DNA of 64,000 nt from Alloacidobacterium dinghuense (lineage in GTDB: Bacteria; Acidobacteriota; Terriglobia; Terriglobales; Acidobacteriaceae). Numbering within the stretch: the first letter of the stretch is position 1; each line of letters begins with the position of its first letter. The notes under the pieces were generated by a model that was not told where the DNA came from, searched no databases, and worked only from the letters and a program-made list of their open reading frames with translations. Below, piece after piece: positions 9,089-18,434 of the stretch. Where the stretch lies: the NCBI RefSeq assembly GCF_014274465.1, contig NZ_CP060394.1, positions 3,534,001-3,598,000 on the forward strand. The letters run 5' to 3'. The position numbers and the translations under genes were made by a program.

Positions 9089-9433
9089 TTATTCGTGCGA
9101 TTCACCCAGAATCAGGCCAATGGCGCGAGTCATCCTCCGCCAGCGCCCTGTAGCTGCGTTGAGTTCTCTCTTGCCCTTACTTGTGAGTTGGTAAAACTTG
9201 GCTCTGCGATTGTTCTCGCTCACACCCCATTGCGAGGAAACCATGCCACGGTCTTCCAGACGATGAAGTGCGGGATAGAGCGATCCCTGTTCGACTTCAA
9301 GAGCGTTTTCGGACGTGTGCTCTATGACTTCTGCAATCGTGTGGCCGTGTGCCGGCCCCATCACCAGCGTGCGCAGGATGAGCATGTCCAGCGTGCCCTG
9401 CAGAATATCTCCAGCTTCGGGAGGCCGTTTCAT
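9089..9433 (-). CDS. PadR-family transcriptional regulator
   Basis: This 114-residue protein is a PadR winged helix with the family pattern LQGTLDMLILRTL near the N-terminus, VEQGSLYPALHRLEDRGM as the recognition region, and an RRAKFYQLTSKGKREL wing. PadR repressors often pair with efflux or ADOP permease genes and release DNA on binding drugs or lipophilic compounds. It heads a two-gene unit with the ADOP gene. A GGAG inside the nearest upstream repeat serves as a plausible ribosome-binding site 10 bases before the ATG. Confidence 0.9.
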   Translation of the reverse strand: MKRPPEAGDILQGTLDMLILRTLVMGPAHGHTIAEVIEHTSENALEVEQGSLYPALHRLEDRGMVSSQWGVSENNRRAKFYQLTSKGKRELNAATGRWRRMTRAIGLILGESHE

Positions 9434-9443
9434 AACCGTATGG

Positions 9444-9494
9444 CTCCACTCGAATGACTATGCAAAGGCATAATACTCCACTCGAATGGCTATG
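9444..9494. promoter_or_regulatory. 19-bp direct repeats upstream of padR (candidate operator)
   Basis: The unit CTCCACTCGAATGrCTATG occurs at 9444-9462 and 9476-9494, with 18 of 19 bases identical and a 32-bp period, close to three helical turns. It covers the expected promoter and leader of the minus-strand padR gene, so both copies would face the same side of the DNA. A PadR dimer pair is the likely binder; this is inference. Confidence 0.55.
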
Positions 9495-9670
9495 GGAAGA
9501 AGATTTTTGCAGCACGCCTGACGGATGATCACTCCATTCCGCTTTCTGACGACGCGGATGACATGATCTATGACGCGAAAACGGGCGTAGGCTTTGTTTT
9601 TCGCCGCGTCCGTGTCGCAGTGGAAATATCAATCTGCCTGCTTAGGCTATCGGGATACCATTTAGGCCTT

Positions 9671-11365
9671 TTAGTGAGCTACATAGCCTTGGCCGCGTAG
9701 CACTTTTCCCGGTAGAGCATTAGTCATCTTTCCTTGGGCAATCACAGGCACTCCGTCCACAAGGACATATTGCATCCCTTGTGAAAGCCGGTTGGGCTGC
9801 TCAAACGTAGCTAGATCACCAATGGTCGAGGGATCGAAGATAACCACGTCGGCCCACATGCCCAGCTTCAGGACCCCGCGATCAGTCAGCCTCATACGCT
9901 GCGCGGGCAGAGCAGTGAATTTGCGGATGGCATCTTCGAGGGTCAGCACATGATCTTCGCGCACGTACTTACGCAGGATACGAGGGAAAGTCCCGTATGC
10001 TCGGGGATGCGGATGTTCCTTGCCAAGCGGCCCATCAGGTGAGGTGCCCTGCGAATCGTTGTCGATTGAGACCCACGGTTGCTTCAGCGCAAGGGTGACA
10101 TCCGGCTCGCTCATGCCGAAAACAGCAACCTCAGTGAACGCTTTGTCGCGGATGAGCAGGTCACACAGCGCGTCGATGGGATCCTCCTTCCACATTTCCG
10201 CGACCTCCGACAGGCGCTTGCCCTGCAACGGAATGAGTTCAGGATTCTGTACCACCGCAATTTGTATCGCCTCTGGACCGGGAATCTCCTGCCATTCGTT
10301 ATCCCAATTTCCGCCCGGGCTAAGCATCTCTTTGCGGATGCGAGCACGGACCGTCTTGTCCTGTAACCGTTCGATGAGTTTGGCGTCGCCGCCGTCATGA
10401 GCCCATGGAGGAATGAAGGCAGAAAAGGTATTAAACCATGCGGTATATGCGTAGGTGTCGGCGCTGATATCTACGCCGGATGCGCGAGCAGCATTGATGT
10501 GGTCGACTAGCTGCGGCATGCGGCCCCAGTTTGCTTTTCCAGCAGCTTTGAGATGCCAGATTTCAACCGGAATATGTGCCTCGCGCCCAATACGCGCTGC
10601 TTCATCAATTGCATCGAGCACGCTGTCGCCTTCGCTGCGCATGTGCGTCGCGTAAATGCCACCGTACTTTGCCGCCTCGCTGGCGAGTGCAACCAACTCG
10701 TCGGTTTTGGCATAGGGTGCTGGGGCATACTGAAGTGCAGTGGAGAGCCCAACGGCCCCGTCCTGCATAGCCTGTCGTACCAACGACTGCATCTCGGACA
10801 ATTGCGCCGCAGTGGGCTGGACGTCGCCATCTCCCAGCACCATACGTCGCACGCTGGTTGCTCCCACATAACTTGCCAGGTTAATACCCATGCCCTGACG
10901 CTCCAGCCGCGCAAAGTATTCGCGAAACGTAGTCCAATCAGGATGAATCTTCAGGTGATCGTACCCAGCGCGATCGGCCGCGATGATCGTCGGGTTGAGG
11001 GGCGCCGCTGACCCGCCCTCTCCAGTTATCTCAGTAGTAATTCCCTGGTAAATCTTCGAAGGAAGCCGGGGATCAACAAGCATTGTCATTTCGGACTGAC
11101 CCAGCATGTCGATAAAACCTGGCGCGACGACATTGCCCTTTGCATCAATCGTCTGCTTGCGCGGCGCTCCCTCCAGATTGCCGATGGCTGCAATCCGGCC
11201 CGCACGAATTCCCACTTCTCCGGAATACCATGGCGACCCTGTGCCATCGATGATGTGTCCGTTCACAATTACGATGTCGAAAGGTTCACTTGAGCTTGGA
11301 GAATCTCCTGCTAAAAGCGTTGTTACCGACGAAAGCATTAACAAACAAACGGACACAGTGCGCAT
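9671..11365 (-). CDS. Exported amidohydrolase of the N-acyl-D-amino-acid deacylase family
   Basis: The start at 11365 is preferred over an upstream codon because AAAGGA precedes it and it opens a clean signal peptide (MRTVSVCLLMLSSVTTLLAG). The composite amidohydrolase fold begins with FDIVIVNGHIIDGTG and ends with the second beta-sandwich (KLGMWADVVIFDP). His ligands in YATHMRSEGDS and VEIWHLKAAG are kept. The usual GFIDxHTH is instead GFIDMLGQSE, and the metal-binding Cys of the GNCG-type motif is replaced in GEGGSAAP. Family members cleave N-acyl-D-amino acids, but the altered metal site makes the reaction uncertain. It sits alone, downstream of the UPF0182 gene. Confidence 0.8.
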   Translation of the reverse strand: MRTVSVCLLMLSSVTTLLAGDSPSSSEPFDIVIVNGHIIDGTGSPWYSGEVGIRAGRIAAIGNLEGAPRKQTIDAKGNVVAPGFIDMLGQSEMTMLVDPRLPSKIYQGITTEITGEGGSAAPLNPTIIAADRAGYDHLKIHPDWTTFREYFARLERQGMGINLASYVGATSVRRMVLGDGDVQPTAAQLSEMQSLVRQAMQDGAVGLSTALQYAPAPYAKTDELVALASEAAKYGGIYATHMRSEGDSVLDAIDEAARIGREAHIPVEIWHLKAAGKANWGRMPQLVDHINAARASGVDISADTYAYTAWFNTFSAFIPPWAHDGGDAKLIERLQDKTVRARIRKEMLSPGGNWDNEWQEIPGPEAIQIAVVQNPELIPLQGKRLSEVAEMWKEDPIDALCDLLIRDKAFTEVAVFGMSEPDVTLALKQPWVSIDNDSQGTSPDGPLGKEHPHPRAYGTFPRILRKYVREDHVLTLEDAIRKFTALPAQRMRLTDRGVLKLGMWADVVIFDPSTIGDLATFEQPNRLSQGMQYVLVDGVPVIAQGKMTNALPGKVLRGQGYVAH

Positions 11366-11451
11366 ACGAGTCCTTTGTGCCAGGAGTTCAAAACCGCTCT
11401 GGGAGGGCCAGCGTTTCCGCATCCTATCACGGCAGACTTTACTTAATATTT

Positions 11452-14250
11452 TTAACGCGTGTTCAGCTTATCGATTGTGTGCTTCAGTTCTTCAAGCTTC
11501 TGTCCAGCCTCACCCAGCTTGCCTTCCGCCGTGAGGCGCTGATAGTCGGCAAGGTCCTTAGCGGCTTCCCCGATGAGTGCATTGAAATCCGTTGCGGCCT
11601 GGGGCACGCCGGAGGTTGCTGGCGCGGCTCGCAGCGGCTCGGATGAAGCAAGGGACGATGCGTTTCCACCAAAAATGGCCGTGAGCGCGGCCTCGAAGGT
11701 CGGCCCATAGGCGAGCCGGTCTTGCAGCGCGAGCACGACGAGACGCAACTCCGGCATCGGGCTCCGCTCTGCTTGCAGGTAAATCGGCTCTGCATACAAC
11801 AGCGCACGTCCTGTCGGAATCACCAGCAGAGCGCCGCGTCGCACATGCGAGCCTTGCTGATTCCACAATGTCAATTGTCCCGAAAGTTGCGCGTTCTGAT
11901 CGATTCGCGCCTCGATCTGCAGCGGCCCGTCAACCAATTTCGTTTTAGGAAAGTTGTATACCACCGATGTGCCGTAGTGTGCACCATCGCTGCGCCCGGC
12001 GATCCAGCCAATCAGATTGTTCCGGTTGGCTGGCGTGAAGGGCAGAATCTCTACAAACTCGACACCGGTTTCGTCCGGCAGTTTCATCAGCACAAAATTC
12101 GGCTGCATCGGCTGTGTTGTCTGCTCACCGCCCTCACCCATGCCGACCTCGGCAGCGACTGTCCACAGATCCTCACGGTTGTAGAACACCTCCGGATCCG
12201 TCATGTGATAAAGGCCGTACACTTCCGCCTGCAATTTCAGTAATAACTCGGGGTAGCGCATGTGTTTGCGGAGCCCCTGAGGCATCAGGGCAGCGTCCTT
12301 GAACAGGCTCGGAAAGATGCGGCGATAAGCTGCGAGGACCGGATCCTCAGTGTCAAACACGTAAAACGTCGTCGTCCCATCGTAGGCGTCGATGACCACC
12401 TTAACGCTGTTCCGCATGTAGTTAATGACGGTGTCGTTGAGACGGTAATGGCTGGCGTATGGATAGCGATCCGATGTTGTGAACGCATCCATGACCCAGG
12501 ACAGCCTGCCATCGTCTCCGACTACGATATATGGATCGGGATCGTAGGTGAGGAACGGCGCAAGAGCCGATACGCGATCGCGCACGTTGCGCCGCATCAG
12601 TAGCCGGCTCTCCGCGTTCACATCATCACTGAACGGTAGCTTTCCCAAATCGCCACGGTCGAATGCGAGGATGCAACGACGTAGGAATCCGCCGAGGACA
12701 ATGCCGCCGTTACCTTCGTACGAGGTGAGGTTGTTGCTCTGGCCTTGCGGGTAGTTGAATTCCTTCTGCCGCGTCTTAACGTACACGTCGGTGTCGGTAA
12801 GCTCGCCAAAATAGATCTCCGGTCGCGTTACGGTGAGCCCGCGCACCGTGCTCTGGACCGGCATGTTGCTCAGTATCAGAGTTGGCAGCCCTTCCGGAGT
12901 GAACCCATTCACGGGATTCATCGTGATGCCGTAGCCATGAGTGTAGATCAGTTTTTCGTTGATCCAGTTCCGGCTGCTCTCCGGCAGCTTGTCGACGTTT
13001 AGTTCGCGCACGGCAAGCATCACCTGGCGCATCGCACCGTCGATTTCATAGCGATCAATGTCGATATCGGGAAAGTCATAGTAGGTGCGGATTTCCTGGA
13101 TCTGACGCAACGTGTCCTGGAGTGCATGCCAATCCCACAGCCGGATATTCTGAAGCGTGGGTTGATTGTTCGCCGGATCTGCCGAATCGACAGTCGTCTC
13201 CGCTGGAAACTCGCGCAGAGAGAAACGGTCCAATCCGTAGGCTTGCCGCGTCAGCTCGATGTTGTGGGCGATATAGGGTTTCTCGCGCACCAGCTCGTTC
13301 GGTTTGACGATAAAGCTGCTGACGTACCACGCGGTTAGCTGAACGGCGATAAAACAAGCGGCTGCCGGAAGGATCGCCACGATAAGCCGGCGGCCGCGTT
13401 GCGCCGACACGGCATTGACCGCAGCGATCACCGCGCCGAGAACAAGCGCCGCGCAGACGAAGAGCAGTCCGGTAAGAGTGACGTGCGCGTCCGTGTAGGT
13501 TACACCGCCAAAGACCGTGTGAGCATCAAACAATCGCTCGAACCTATTGAGATACACGCGTGTCGCGAGTATCAGCAACAGGAAGGCGAGTGTGATGGAG
13601 AATCCACGCCAAGGCAATCGGAAGTAGGTGCGACGGTCCCTGGCTAGTGCGCCAGCTCCGCCTGAAATGAGAATGAAAAAAACGGAAAGTAGGCAGATAA
13701 TCCCAGCGAGAGTAAGCATCCAGCCGACGACAACCTGCCACGCCGGGAGGCTGAACAAAAAGAAGTTCAGCGACTTGCCGAAGATCGGATCGACAGCACC
13801 GGTAGTAGCACGCGGCGCGTACCAGAAGAGCGCGAACGTTGGCCATTCCACCATCATGGATGCGCCGGTCGCAGCGGCAATGGCAAGCGATGCGAGTAGT
13901 GCGACAAGGCGCAGGACAGGCTCGACTGGCAGGGTCATCGATCGTTCGCCGATGAAGATCGTGTGACCGCTCGGAAAATCGGGGAGATGGGCTCTCTTAA
14001 GAGCTAAAAACGATCCGTAGAGAATGAGAAACGTCGCCACGCCAAAGACGGTGAAGATAATCCACTGAAGGCTCACAGTTTTCCAGAACACGTCTCCGTA
14101 GCCGAGTGACCGGAACCACAGCATGTCTACGTAATACGACAGAGCCGTCCGAGCACTTAGGACGACGCCGGCAATAAGAGCGGCAATAAGAAAGATGCGG
14201 CGGCGATTCCGCTTTGGACTTGTATATGGCCAGTCGATAGACTCCGCCAA
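11452..14250 (-). CDS. UPF0182 family integral membrane protein
   Basis: This is a 932-residue protein with about seven hydrophobic segments in the first 320 residues, then a long soluble, probably extracytoplasmic part with conserved blocks such as IRLWDWHALQDTLRQIQEIRTYY and YTHGYGITMNPVNGF. Length and order match UPF0182 proteins, whose role is unknown. The start is TTG with GAGG seven bases before it. The last 60 residues are charged and probably coiled (QRLTAEGKLGEAGQKLEELK). Confidence 0.9.
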   Translation of the reverse strand: MAESIDWPYTSPKRNRRRIFLIAALIAGVVLSARTALSYYVDMLWFRSLGYGDVFWKTVSLQWIIFTVFGVATFLILYGSFLALKRAHLPDFPSGHTIFIGERSMTLPVEPVLRLVALLASLAIAAATGASMMVEWPTFALFWYAPRATTGAVDPIFGKSLNFFLFSLPAWQVVVGWMLTLAGIICLLSVFFILISGGAGALARDRRTYFRLPWRGFSITLAFLLLILATRVYLNRFERLFDAHTVFGGVTYTDAHVTLTGLLFVCAALVLGAVIAAVNAVSAQRGRRLIVAILPAAACFIAVQLTAWYVSSFIVKPNELVREKPYIAHNIELTRQAYGLDRFSLREFPAETTVDSADPANNQPTLQNIRLWDWHALQDTLRQIQEIRTYYDFPDIDIDRYEIDGAMRQVMLAVRELNVDKLPESSRNWINEKLIYTHGYGITMNPVNGFTPEGLPTLILSNMPVQSTVRGLTVTRPEIYFGELTDTDVYVKTRQKEFNYPQGQSNNLTSYEGNGGIVLGGFLRRCILAFDRGDLGKLPFSDDVNAESRLLMRRNVRDRVSALAPFLTYDPDPYIVVGDDGRLSWVMDAFTTSDRYPYASHYRLNDTVINYMRNSVKVVIDAYDGTTTFYVFDTEDPVLAAYRRIFPSLFKDAALMPQGLRKHMRYPELLLKLQAEVYGLYHMTDPEVFYNREDLWTVAAEVGMGEGGEQTTQPMQPNFVLMKLPDETGVEFVEILPFTPANRNNLIGWIAGRSDGAHYGTSVVYNFPKTKLVDGPLQIEARIDQNAQLSGQLTLWNQQGSHVRRGALLVIPTGRALLYAEPIYLQAERSPMPELRLVVLALQDRLAYGPTFEAALTAIFGGNASSLASSEPLRAAPATSGVPQAATDFNALIGEAAKDLADYQRLTAEGKLGEAGQKLEELKHTIDKLNTR

Positions 14251-14289
14251 TGCTACACCTCGTTTACCAGCATCACCATTGACAGATTG

Positions 14290-14493
14290 TCAGGCAAGAG
14301 TATTCTTCAGTGCCTGAAGAAGGGTCGTCATACGCGCTGCGTATCCACCAAGTTTAGCCGACCCCATCGACTTCTTCACGTAGTGCATGAAAAGTGTTGA
14401 TTTCGGTAACTTGCTTCCTTGAGTCCGCCATCCCTTCTTGGCAAGAACCACTTGAGTGTATAACCAGCTAATCAGAGATTTCCTTTCCAACAT
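14290..14493 (-). CDS. Possible small basic protein
   Basis: This is a 67-residue frame with an AGAGG ten bases before its ATG. The product is basic, with no family I recognise and no clear membrane span. It lies in the 297-bp space between the DUF6629 and UPF0182 genes on the same strand. It could equally be chance; only the ribosome-binding site argues for it. Confidence 0.3.
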   Translation of the reverse strand: MLERKSLISWLYTQVVLAKKGWRTQGSKLPKSTLFMHYVKKSMGSAKLGGYAARMTTLLQALKNTLA

Positions 14494-14546
14494 TTCTAGC
14501 TGCCTCTCAAGTGTCCGAGATGTTGATCAATCACGAGCGGAGACCG

Positions 14547-15209
14547 TCACACCGACCCGGCATATTGAAACGGTCTGATTCCGCTGCTCCTCCAGAAGTA
14601 GGCGAGAATGATCACGCTCACAACCGCAGCGTAGGCGCACCACAGCGAAGTGAATGCATATCGCTTCACCGCCATCACGACCAGCAGGATCGCCAGATTG
14701 GCAATTCCGAAGATCACCATGTCTTTCACTTTCGAGAACAAAAGCGACCCACATGTCGCGATGACGTAGAGGATCGCGACGAACGTATTGTTTGTGGCCT
14801 GATTGATATACACGATGCTGTTGCTTTGGACGAAAATCTGCGTTGGATACGCGATCAGAGCCCACAATGTAAAGAGAGTCGTTAAGCTTCCAATGACCAG
14901 GAATGGTTGCATGCGCTGCCGGCTCTTTGCGTCCGGTTCAAACAACAGCACGCTGAGTGGTAGAAGAAATGGAAGGAGTCCCTGCGCATACAGCATGAAT
15001 GCCGCACCCATGTCGTGAGTGACCTTAGGTGACAGGTTTCCATCGAGTCCGAGCCATACAAACCCTTCAATGAACTGGTGAACGGCAAAGAGAGCTGGGA
15101 GCGATGCGAAAAGAAGTTCTCGCCGATGCTTCACCCGGGTCAAGGTCACGACACCCAATGTGCCCAGAATCCCGCTGCCCACAAAATTCATTGCCGCCGA
15201 AAAACACAC
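14547..15209 (-). CDS. DUF6629 membrane protein
   Basis: The protein starts MCFSAAMNFVGSG, the hallmark of DUF6629, and has about seven hydrophobic helices over 220 residues. The start is GTG with GGAGG six bases upstream. The family is common in soil bacteria and has no known activity. It is separated from the PQQ-dehydrogenase gene by about 190 bp, so it is probably not part of that cluster. Confidence 0.78.
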   Translation of the reverse strand: MCFSAAMNFVGSGILGTLGVVTLTRVKHRRELLFASLPALFAVHQFIEGFVWLGLDGNLSPKVTHDMGAAFMLYAQGLLPFLLPLSVLLFEPDAKSRQRMQPFLVIGSLTTLFTLWALIAYPTQIFVQSNSIVYINQATNNTFVAILYVIATCGSLLFSKVKDMVIFGIANLAILLVVMAVKRYAFTSLWCAYAAVVSVIILAYFWRSSGIRPFQYAGSV

Positions 15210-15402
15210 GCCTAACCTCCTACATAGTGATCTCTCGATCTGCTTACCCCGTAGTTAGTCTAGCCTTTGAGCAGAACATCACGGTTGGCTGCAAGATATC
15301 ACGTACTATGTAACGCTACATTGGATGCAAGCAGTGTGTGAGAGTCGCTGTGAACGGCAGGCTTGGCATCGAACCCGGCGAGATGTATAGTCCGCTCCCG
15401 AT

Positions 15403-17037
15403 TCACTCCGCCAACGCGAAACTGAATAGATCGGTGCCTGATGCGATGGCGACGTACTGTTTGCCCCGTACCGCATAACTCATCGGGGATGCGTGAAGAG
15501 TTTGCCCGGTGTTAAAGTGCCACAGCGACTTGCCGGTCTTGGCATCCGCCGCTTCAAGAAAATCTGCATCATCGGCAAAAAAGACAAGACCGGTCGCGGT
15601 TGTCATGACGCCACCCCAGGAATGAGAATCCCCTGCTTGCGGGTAGCGCCATACAAAAGACTTCGTTTGGGGATCGAAGGCAAGAAGGATCCGTTCCGTT
15701 TTATCGTTTGGATCGTGCCTGGTTCCTGTTGAGTAATACTCTCGGCCCTCTTCAAATGGGGCTGGTTTCACAAAATACACCGAGCAACCCTCAAGAGCCA
15801 AAAAGTAGAACAAGTGTGTCGCTTCGCTATAAGAAGGCGAGAACCAGTTGGTAGCACCTACGACACCGGGACAAATCAGGGTTCCATCCGGGGTCGGCTT
15901 TAAGTCCGTAACCATCGGACGACCATTGGCGTCCACTCCGGTCGCCCAATTGATCTTCTTTGCAAATGGTGTAGCCGATAGGAATTCTCCATTGGTTCGA
16001 TCAAGGAGATAGATAAACCCATTTCGGTTTGCCTCGATCAGAAGCTTTCTCGGTTTTCCCTGATATTGCATGTCTACCAGGACGGGTGTCTCCGCACCAT
16101 CGTAGTCATATAGATCATGCGGTGTGAATTGGAAGTACCATTTCAATTTTCCGGTATCCGGATCGATCGCCAGTAGACTCGCGGTGTAAAGGTCATCGCC
16201 TGGCCGGACGCTGCCATCGTAATCCGGCGCTGCGTTGCTGGTGCCCCAGTATAGGGTATTCAGCTCTGGATCATATGTTCCCGGCATCCAGGTGGTCCCA
16301 CCACCGTGCAAATAACTATCTCCAGGCCAGCTTGAAGAGCCGAATTCTCCCGGGCCGGGAATCGTCCACAGACGCCATGCCAACTTGCCGGAAATAGAGT
16401 CGTAGGCCGCAAGAAAGCCGCGAACTCCATCGTCGCCGCCTGAGGTTCCTACCAGTACTTTGTCTTTTACGATCAGTGGGGCACTTGTAGCTCCGTAGTT
16501 CTTGTTCCAGCTGGCGTATGCCACGTCCCAGATCAGGTTTCCTGATCGTGCATCCAGACACAAGAGGTGAGCATTGTCGGTTTCCATGTAAAGTCGCGTC
16601 CCCAGGAGAGCAACACCGCGGTTGATATGCCCGGAGGCGTCATCGATCAAGCCCTGGGAAACGGGCCGAGAATAGTGCCACTGGATCTGTCCGGTTTGCG
16701 CATTGAGGGCATATGCATCATTGGAAGCCGTGACGTACATGATCCCATTGACAACCACGGGGGTAACTTCAAGAATGCCGGCATTTCTGCTGTGGAAGAC
16801 CCATTGAGCCTGAAGATGTCCGACATTTTGCGGCGTGATTTGCGTAAGGCTGCTAAAGCGCCTGCCTGTGTAATCACCGTTGTAAGAAGGCCAGTCGTCT
16901 TTAATCGTTCGAGAGAGCAGTTGTGAGGGTTGTACGCCTGGAGCATGTGCGAGGGATGGATCGCTATCCTGCCCGCTCAATGGAATAGACAACATATACG
17001 CACATACGGCGATTAGCCATCTCCTGTGTAGCCTCAT
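15403..17037 (-). CDS. PQQ-dependent dehydrogenase (quinoprotein alcohol/sugar type), exported
   Basis: The start at 17037 has AAGGG ten bases before it; an ATG at 17055 overlaps the previous stop but has poor spacing. A signal peptide (LIAVCAYMLSIPLSG) precedes an eight-bladed propeller with the quinoprotein opening WPSYNGDYTGRRFSSLTQI and central GATSAPLIVKDKVLVGTSGGD. Unlike quinohaemoproteins it has no cytochrome domain of its own. A separate dihaem cytochrome is encoded four genes upstream and is the likely electron acceptor. It is the last gene of the eight-gene cluster. The substrate is unknown; aldoses or alcohols are typical. Confidence 0.85.
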   Translation of the reverse strand: MRLHRRWLIAVCAYMLSIPLSGQDSDPSLAHAPGVQPSQLLSRTIKDDWPSYNGDYTGRRFSSLTQITPQNVGHLQAQWVFHSRNAGILEVTPVVVNGIMYVTASNDAYALNAQTGQIQWHYSRPVSQGLIDDASGHINRGVALLGTRLYMETDNAHLLCLDARSGNLIWDVAYASWNKNYGATSAPLIVKDKVLVGTSGGDDGVRGFLAAYDSISGKLAWRLWTIPGPGEFGSSSWPGDSYLHGGGTTWMPGTYDPELNTLYWGTSNAAPDYDGSVRPGDDLYTASLLAIDPDTGKLKWYFQFTPHDLYDYDGAETPVLVDMQYQGKPRKLLIEANRNGFIYLLDRTNGEFLSATPFAKKINWATGVDANGRPMVTDLKPTPDGTLICPGVVGATNWFSPSYSEATHLFYFLALEGCSVYFVKPAPFEEGREYYSTGTRHDPNDKTERILLAFDPQTKSFVWRYPQAGDSHSWGGVMTTATGLVFFADDADFLEAADAKTGKSLWHFNTGQTLHASPMSYAVRGKQYVAIASGTDLFSFALAE

Positions 17038-17041
17038 GCGG

Positions 17042-18418
17042 TCAGCGCCCTTCATCCCTTCCGGTTACAACTACCTCCCCGAGAGCTCCGCGATCGAGTC
17101 CGCTGCTATCGATCAAGTGAACCGAGACTCGCGCCACACTCTTAGTCGTGGTTATCGTTTGTGAGAGCTGAACCGGGTCTTGCGGTTGAACCGATTGGAG
17201 GGAGACTTCCCCCGTTTCTGCGCCACCTTCATCATAAAGATATGCCTTCAGCGCGCCGGGGAAGAAGACGCCAAAACTGCCCGAAAGCTCGAGCTTCCCG
17301 GCACTGTTCTTTGCGGCGAGAGGCCGACCCACCAAGCCTGCGTCAGTAACAGTTTTCAAGTCGGGGCTCATACGTGATGGAAACCAGTAGCTATCCATTG
17401 CGTATGTTTCGCCGGGCGCCAAGACCGCCATAGGGCTGTTCAGTTCCGCCTCCATATAGTAAGGAGTCTCTTCAAGATTTTTTGAGGTCAGATAGGGCAT
17501 ACCCTGCGCATTCAGTTGCACAGTGGGTCCGTTCTTGTAGAAGATAACCGAAGCCTTGTCGGGATAATCTGCCCCCTCGATATACCTGGTCTTTTCGACC
17601 ATCGCATAGTGAGTTGCGCCATCGACCAACGCAATCCAACCGGCAGTTGAGTCGAGCCAGACCTCGTTTTCGAGGTATCTCCAATTTAGTCGAAATAGTC
17701 CATCCCTTACGCTAAAAGAGGGATCATTCGCCAGCCCATCGCGGACATGGTAGCCATTCAAATATGAGGAGCGGGGATTGAGCGGCGCATAGGCCCAAAA
17801 GTCATGATTGTAGTGGTTAGGATTGCTGGCGTCGGACAGGTCATACTGAGAGACGGACTGCACAGACCAGGCGATCGAGTGGCCCGTGATGTTCCTGGTA
17901 ATCGCATGAAAGAAGATTTCAGGGGAGTCGCTGCCGATACTTATCTCGCGCGTGTATTGGAGACCCGTAGGCGGGTCCGGTGGACCCTCCAACCGCACGG
18001 TGCAGCGATTGTTTTGCGACAAAATCGAGAAGGCATATGCACCGTCGTCTAGAGGGGTGGAAGCTCCTGTCCAGTGCTGCTCATCATCATTGCCTTCGGG
18101 TAAAGGCCAAATCTTGTCGCCGCCATAGTTAATCCAACGGCCCGCAGCCTCGGCCGGAGAAATGTACTTACCTTTATAAACCTGGTTGACGAATAAATAG
18201 GGGTGCCCATTAAAACTGACCTGCATCAGCCTGCCGCCCAACTGAGGAACAAAGGTCAACTTCACCCATTCGTTCGCCAGCTCCTGGGCTTGCCAACCGT
18301 CGAAGACTACTGCATGAATTTGACATGAAGACGATGGAGTGGGTGCGGACTGCTGAGCACTCGTCGAGGAAACCACGAGAGCAAAGGCAAGGTAGCAGCT
18401 GACGGCAGTCAATTTCAT
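17042..18418 (-). CDS. Exported DUF4380 protein (galactose-mutarotase-like fold)
   Basis: A signal peptide (residues 1-21, ending SSTSAQQ) leads into a DUF4380 domain with FVPQLGGRLMQVSFNGHPYLFVN and WINYGGDKIWPLPEG. The family resembles aldose epimerases and carbohydrate-binding beta-sandwich proteins. In this cluster it could bind or epimerise a sugar substrate in the periplasm before oxidation; this is inference. Its stop lies 4 bp before the preferred start of the PQQ-dehydrogenase gene, showing coupling. It begins 16 bp after the triple-RidA gene. Confidence 0.8.
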   Translation of the reverse strand: MKLTAVSCYLAFALVVSSTSAQQSAPTPSSSCQIHAVVFDGWQAQELANEWVKLTFVPQLGGRLMQVSFNGHPYLFVNQVYKGKYISPAEAAGRWINYGGDKIWPLPEGNDDEQHWTGASTPLDDGAYAFSILSQNNRCTVRLEGPPDPPTGLQYTREISIGSDSPEIFFHAITRNITGHSIAWSVQSVSQYDLSDASNPNHYNHDFWAYAPLNPRSSYLNGYHVRDGLANDPSFSVRDGLFRLNWRYLENEVWLDSTAGWIALVDGATHYAMVEKTRYIEGADYPDKASVIFYKNGPTVQLNAQGMPYLTSKNLEETPYYMEAELNSPMAVLAPGETYAMDSYWFPSRMSPDLKTVTDAGLVGRPLAAKNSAGKLELSGSFGVFFPGALKAYLYDEGGAETGEVSLQSVQPQDPVQLSQTITTTKSVARVSVHLIDSSGLDRGALGEVVVTGRDEGR

Positions 18419-18434
18419 CTACGTGCGCCCTCGG

